64,000 nucleotides of DNA from positions 639,501 to 703,500 of the forward strand of contig JAYKKT010000088.1 in assembly GCA_036023115.1 (NCBI GenBank), read 5' to 3'. The DNA comes from Brasenia schreberi. Taxonomy: Eukaryota > Streptophyta > Magnoliopsida > Nymphaeales > Cabombaceae. The stretch's first letter is position 1. Every line of letters starts with the position of its first letter. Below, piece by piece: positions 58,648-64,000 of this stretch. Below the pieces are notes generated by a model that worked only from the letters and a program-made list of their open reading frames with translations, made no database searches and was not told where the DNA came from. The position numbers and the translations under genes are program-made.

Positions 58648-60194
58648 GATACAACTTGGCTTCATTCGTGGTGCGTCTGGATGACGACGGGGAAGATTTT
58701 CGTGATTGGATGTACCAAAAATGCATCAATGCGACTGTTAATGAGATGAACGCACTGACAAGTTTAACCGGAGTGGGTTCACAACATTTGGCAGATGTCG
58801 CCCCCTTGAAGAACTTTCTATGCGTTCCTGGCTATGACAACACAGCTTCCAGCCTCTTTCTTGACAAGAAGAACGACCTTTGGGAGACAGTGGTGTACTT
58901 CCTTGACAAGCATGACCAATCAGGCTGCCGCCTGCAACTATCATCACTTGCTTTTGTTATTCGCCATCTCTTCAACGGCCGATCAGAGGCATTGCATTGG
59001 TTAGTACGCGCTTTTCAAGTTCTCCAGCCCCTTCTTCGTCACATAGACCAGTATGGGTTCGATTCTAATCGGGAATCTTCGTGGGAGGCAGCCGATTGGT
59101 TTTTGAAAGAGGCACTTGATGGTGTTCCCAATTTACAGGAATTTCTTCCTGATCTTATCCAACGAAATCTAGATTCTGTTTCTACTCCTGACCATCGCTA
59201 TTTTCACGCAGTGGCATTCTATTGTGAACGTTTTGTTGCTTGTGAGTACTTGTCTCGCTACGAGTCCCCGAAAGAGGTGGCCTTTACGCCCTCTACATCG
59301 GTTGAACAAACTATTGAAGAAGCCTCTCGAATTGTAGCCGGCACCCTCAGTAAGATCTTCATCACCATAACAAAATCCTTTCCCCCAATCGAGAAAGAAC
59401 AGTACAATCAGGCGGTGTATGGGGCAAACACAAACTTCTTTTACCACCTCGACCACCTTAAAAAGACTCTATCCCCTATACTTTTCTGGATACGTCCCCA
59501 TTTAGACGAGCTCCACAGTAAGCTTGTGTCCCGGAAAGACTCAAAACGGACCCTTGAAGCGCGAATGTACAGAGCTCGCCACTCAGTATATGAAATCATT
59601 CCAGAGGATTTAGTCAGAAGAAGAAAAGAAATCTTTCCGGATGATTTATATGCGAAAGGTAAGTGCAGCGACCTGTTTCTGGTTGGTGTCCTCTACGTCA
59701 CGTATTGGCTCACAGCTCTGTGTGAAGATCCTACAGCAGAAGCAGCAACTGCGCGAGGGCATGTCGATCACCTCGCACCCTATCGTTGTCTCGTCCGCTT
59801 CATGCTGAGGTTCAAGGAAGACAACGCGTTTGATGGAAACCACCCTCACATGATGGGAGCGGACCTTCTATGGAATATGCTGAAACGTTTTGATGATGGT
59901 GAGTGCGCTCCTCCTGATACCCCTGAACGCTTTATTCTAAGAAACCTTCAATATTTGGTGAAGTCTACCAAGTCAAACATGACCGACCCTAATGTTGAAG
60001 TACTGAAAGCCGTCGATGAGGTGCTGCATAACATTTGCAACGTGATCATCAAGATCATGAGACGCCTTCCTTCTCTGTCCTTCAGAGAGCTGGTTGCCCT
60101 TTTGAAGCAGGAAGCATGGTTTATCGTGTATTATATATTCGACTCGTGGCTCAAGGAAACGATGAATGGGCGATCCTCGGGCGGCGTTAAATAG
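58648..60194 (+). pseudogene. Family copy G, C-terminal half only
   Basis: Begins inside the gene at about residue 425 (YNLASFVVRLDDDGED, first full codons near 58650) and stays open for about 512 codons to the stop at 60194. All membrane segments and the start codon are missing; the first in-frame ATG is at 58710 (MYQKC). It is nearly identical to A from about 59160 on, sharing KSFPPIEK, YGANTNFF and the long RARHSVYEI segment. A 15-bp deletion removes five residues (the FDPPD part) near 59915, between short repeats. It is followed by an LTR element at the same position as in A, D and F. The fully open frame despite the missing front suggests a recent break. Confidence 0.85.
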
Positions 60195-60323
60195 TGTCAC
60201 CAAAACAAGCTCTGCAGCTCCCACTTCAGCAAGCGAGGCTCGAGGGTGTGGCGTGCCGAACCTTGGTTGGTGCAAAGTTCCGGTTATTTGTAAGATGGTT
60301 TATGCGTTGCATTATGTGTCTAG

Positions 60324-62948
60324 TGTAACGGTGAATTGTTTGTTGGCATTTTTGGCTTTTAGTTAAAACCCTCTATGAGGGAAGAGCCCCGAACAAACTC
60401 ATGTAAGCATGCTGGGGCCGTGCACTCCTTTTCCGCTATCAATAGACGTTACGTTTTCAAGATGGTTTTCGTGCGTCAAGTGCCTATCTCTTAAGTGATT
60501 TTCAAGCTAAGTGGGGTGAGTTGAACGGGTGCCTTTGCATGCATTGCCTTAAACGTTTCCAAGGATTTTCAAACACATTGCCTCTTTGCCTTTGCCGTTT
60601 TGAGTGAGTGAGTCTCTGAGTGCCAAGGCGTCGGCACACTTGGTACTTGGGGGAGGGACACCCACGCGCCATTTTGGGAGACGGTGGCCAAATCCAACAC
60701 CAAAGTGAAATCCGCTAAGGCTTGCTTGGCCCGAGGCCAAGCACCGGTCATGGAGAGCCCGTTAGCACGCCCCGGTGCGCCTGGTGACGGTTACCCCGTG
60801 ATAAAAAGAGAGCCATTTAAGATCCTGTGCCTCAACGTCATTCAAGCTTAGCTGCGATGGAACTGAAGTGTGCTAGTGCTCCGCCCCATTTCTGGAACGT
60901 TGCTCACTTAGAAGAAAAGCTGAAAAATCGGGTGAAGAGGAATGAAGGAAGGGGGAATGCTGCTGGACCGTTGCTCATGGCCAACATCTTTGTCACTTAG
61001 AGAAATCAAGGGTGCTACCGTTTTCGTGTTAGCTAAAGGGAACACACGGTTCAACAGAAAGCCAAAAGCCCCGAAGCGCTCGGAACGACCCCCTTGGTGG
61101 GCTATCGGTATGGGATGCATCACCCTGCCGAGTGGATAGTATCCCGTAGTCTAGTGCCATTCCTTAACGGGCGCACTATGACAAAGGAGATTGGAAAGAA
61201 GGATTAGAGGATCGGTGGGGTAACGTCGTTCTTCCGGGTAACCTCCATTTTGGCCATCCTTTGCTCATGCAAGACGGTGCCCTTTTGGTTCAACTCGTGC
61301 GAAGGGGGCGCACATGGAGTTGAACGATCCATTTTGACAAAGTGGCTACTTCGGTGATGCGGGGTGCCACCATGAAGCGCCCAACTTGAAGGCAGCGATC
61401 TCCAAAGCAGGTGGGGACCCCTCATGCGGCGCCAAGATGAATGACGAAGGTTTGCCAGTCGCCACAAGAACTGTGCTTTGCATGCGCCCAACTTGACGGC
61501 AAGATCTCCAAGTCAGGTGGAGACCCCTCATGCGGCGCCAAGTTAAATGACGAAGGTTTGCCAGTCGCCATAAGAACTGCGCACTACACGCGCCCAACTT
61601 GACGGCAGGATCTCCAAGACAGGTGGAATCCCCTCATGCGGCGCCAAGTTCATGCCGGCCAATGCGTTGCGCCCGGCTCAATTCAGACGGTGTCTGACGA
61701 GGCAAGGCTCTCGGCACCGTGTCCCAGTTCATACCGGTGCCATACAGCGCACCCGGTTCCAGTTGCCCGCAGTGTACAGGTACAGAACTCCTGCATGCGC
61801 CAGGGTCCAATTCATGCCGGCCGATACATCGAGCCCGGCTCAATTACAGATGGTGTCCGACGAGGCAGGGCTCTCGGCACCATGTTCCAGTCCAACGACA
61901 TCAGTTCGAGGCGAGTCTCCATCGCCGTAAGGACCCATTTCAGGCTGGCGCGACACACTGCGTTCGGCTCAAGAGGTAAGTAGGTGGCCAATGAGGCAGG
62001 ACTCATGCGGTTCACCAATTCTAAGGTTCGTCGGTTGCCACAAAGACCGCACACTTTTGTGCCAAACAAACAAATCAAGTTGCTCTTGACCCTAAGACCT
62101 TGATGGGCAGTGCCAAAGAAAAGCTTCCTCATGACAGGCGAGGAGTACTCAGGCCGCCGTTAGTGTCCCGGTTGCCTCAATCAGACGGGGGGCCGTCATG
62201 CAAATTCTGAACGTGTCAGGCATGATTTAGTAGCGAAAGAAGGGAGGCGTTGCGGTTGCACGTAAGCCGTCATCACGCAGTGGCCGGCGTACTCTCAAAC
62301 GTGAATCGTAGTGTCCCACGGGTTGGAAGGACCGTCTGCATGCCCAGACAGATGGGGTGCGACAACAGGGATGAAGGATGCCTCGGTGAGCTGAAGTAAA
62401 TCAAAGGGCTGTGCCATGAGAAGTCAAGACGTTGCCAAGGGCGGCAACGGATTTGGGTGGGGGAGAATGTAACAGTGAATTGTTTGTTGGCATTTTTAGC
62501 TTTTAGTTAAAACCCTCTATGAGGGAAGAGCCCCGAACAAACCCATGTAAGCATGCTGGGGTCGTGCACTCTTTTTCCGCTATCAATAGACGTTACGTTT
62601 TCAAGATGGTTTTCGTGTGTCAAGTGCCTATCTCTTAAGTGATTTTCAAGCTAAGTGGGGTGAGTTGAACGGGTGCCTTTGCATGCGTTGCCTTAAACGT
62701 TTCCAAGGATTTTCAAACACATTGCCTCTTTGCCTTTGCCATTTTGAGTGAATGAGTCTCTGAGTGCCAAGGCGTCGGCACACTTGGTACTCGGGGGAGG
62801 GACACCCACGCACCATTTTGGGAGACGGTGGCCAAATCCAACACCAAAGTGAAATCCGCTAAGGCTTGCTTGGCCCCGAGGCCAAGCGCCGGTCATGGAG
62901 AGCCCGTTAGCATGCCCCGGCGCGCCTGGCGACGGTTACCCCGTGATA
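60324..62948 (+). mobile_element. Non-coding LTR element downstream of copy G
   Basis: Same insertion place (TCTAG then TGTAACGG). LTRs 60324-60803 and 62468-62948 both end GTGATA where the other elements have GTGACA and are far more alike than the LTR pair of element A. AATAAA is changed to AATAGA in both. The interior (1.66 kb) is GC-richer than in the other elements and has a three-unit repeat at 61378-61650. The primer site is not recognisable after the 5' LTR. Confidence 0.75.
61378..61650 (+). repeat. Tandem repeat, about 106 bp, 2.6 units
   Basis: Units start at 61378, 61485 and 61591 with CGCCCAACTTGA and carry GATCTCCAA and CCCCTCATGCGGCGCCAAG. The elements behind A, D and F have a single unit here. 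Confidence 0.85.
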
Positions 62949-64000
62949 GTATAAAAGTGAATTGTTTGTTAGCATTTTTGCTTCTAAGTTAAAACCCTTT
63001 ATGAGGGAAGAGCCCCGAACACTCATGTAACATGCTGAGGTTGTGCATTCCTTTTATGCTATCAATAAAAACATTACGTTTTAAGATGGTTTTCGTTTCT
63101 CTTAAGTGATTTTGGAGTTAAGTTGGGTGAGTTAAACGGGTGCCTTTACATGCATTGCCTTCAATGTTTTCATGAACTTACAATCACATTGCCTCTTTGT
63201 CTTTGCCGTTTGAGTGAGTGAGTCTACGAGTGCCAAGGCGTCAACACACCTGGCACTCGGGGGTGGGACTCTTACACAGCATTTTGAGAGCCGATGGCAA
63301 AATTTTAACACTTAGGTGAAATCCGTTAAGGCTTGCTTGGCCCCGAGGCCAAGCGCCGGTCTCGGGAGAGCCCGTTAATGCACTTGGTGACGGTTGCTCC
63401 ATGACAAAAGTGGTATCCAAGATATTACGATCCTACCTCATTGTCATCAAGCTTAGCTGCGATGGATCCGAAGTTTGCTAAGTGCCCTGCACCATCTTTG
63501 GAACGTTGCTCACTTAGACAAAATGTTGAAAAGAAAAATAGGGTGAAGAGAAATGGAGGGAAATGCTGTAGGAGTTGCTCATTGACCAACGTTTTCATCA
63601 CTTAGAGTAATCAAGAGTGCCGCTGTTTTTGTGTTAGTTAGAGGGAATACTACGGTTAGGTAGAGGCTAGAAGCCCCGAGGCGCATGGAATAACCCCCTT
63701 GATGGGCTATCAGTATGAGCCGCATCACCCTATCGAGGGGATAGTATCCGAATGTCCAGTGTCACTCTTTGGATGGTGCACTATGGCGAAGGAGATTAGA
63801 AAGGAGGATTGGAGGATCGATTGAGTACATGCCATTCTTTCAGGTAACCCCCACTTTTTGACCGTTCTTTGCAGAGGCAAGACGGTGCACCCAAGTGGTC
63901 TTACTTGTGCGAAGGGGGCACACACGAAGCTGAACGACCCGTTTTGGTGTAACGTTAGTGGCTGCTTCGATGATTCGGAGTGCCACCATCCAGCACCCAA
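62949..64000 (+). mobile_element. Second LTR element in tandem (5' part, runs off the window)
   Basis: Directly after the 3' LTR of the previous element comes another LTR (about 62950-63406, ending CATGACA). It is followed by primer-like TGGTATCCAAGA at 63411-63422 and an interior that matches 7620-8190 (behind A). AATAAA is present at about 63064. The two elements sit head to tail with no spacer between their LTRs. The 3' end lies beyond the window. Confidence 0.75.

Noticed and set aside
1..64000. CRISPR array, bacterial operon or phage-type defence island
   Set aside because: Introns, plant retroelements, SINE/LINE remnants and a chloroplast RNA-binding gene show plant nuclear DNA; the tandem repeats seen have no spacer structure.

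Overview
The window is nuclear DNA of a flowering plant. It carries the 3' end of an HCF107-type gene (a nucleus-encoded chloroplast RNA-binding factor), degenerate Ty1/copia and RTE-type LINE sequences, a tRNA-derived SINE, TA/GA microsatellites and long AT-rich spacers. The species cannot be named from sequence alone.

Layout, left to right. HCF107 3' exons (H1, 868-1541, apparently intact); large membrane-protein gene A (4178-7009) with a non-coding LTR element on its 3' side (7145-9432); truncated copy B (12758-14536); a decayed copia element (15546-19731 plus an LTR-like tail); broken copy C (20121-22722); HCF107 fragments H2 (23022-25363, last exon inverted); intact copy D (28604-31417) with LTR element (31552-33765); truncated copy E (36653-37231) ending near an RTE LINE fragment (37429-38178); about 8.8 kb of AT-rich DNA with no gene I can support; intact copy F (47236-50049) with LTR element (50184-52766); HCF107 fragments H3 (54889-55769, same inversion as H2); copy G, the C-terminal half only (58648-60194), with LTR element (60324-62948) and the start of a second element in tandem that runs off the window.

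The main content is therefore a seven-copy array of one gene family, all on the + strand. It codes for a protein of 937-943 residues with several membrane segments in the first 400 residues and a soluble helical C-terminal half of about 520 residues. I know of a plant-specific family of uncharacterised multi-pass proteins with a similar N-terminal motif (KLPVDLNTPMP), but I recognise no named domain and assign no function. A, D and F have open frames; B, C, E and G are truncated or broken.

The copies fit a repeating order H-x-y-z: H1-A-B-C, H2-D-E-F, H3-G. Blocks A-to-B and D-to-E are clearly the same duplicated segment, since they share an LTR element, its flanks and a LINE insertion with a 15-bp target-site duplication. 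The LTR element lies at the same place, 130-140 bp after the stop codon, in A, D, F and G, so it was in the ancestral unit; in A, D and F its LTR supplies an AATAAA that could serve as the gene's poly(A) signal. H2 and H3 share an inversion and frameshifts, so they descend from one already broken HCF107 copy.
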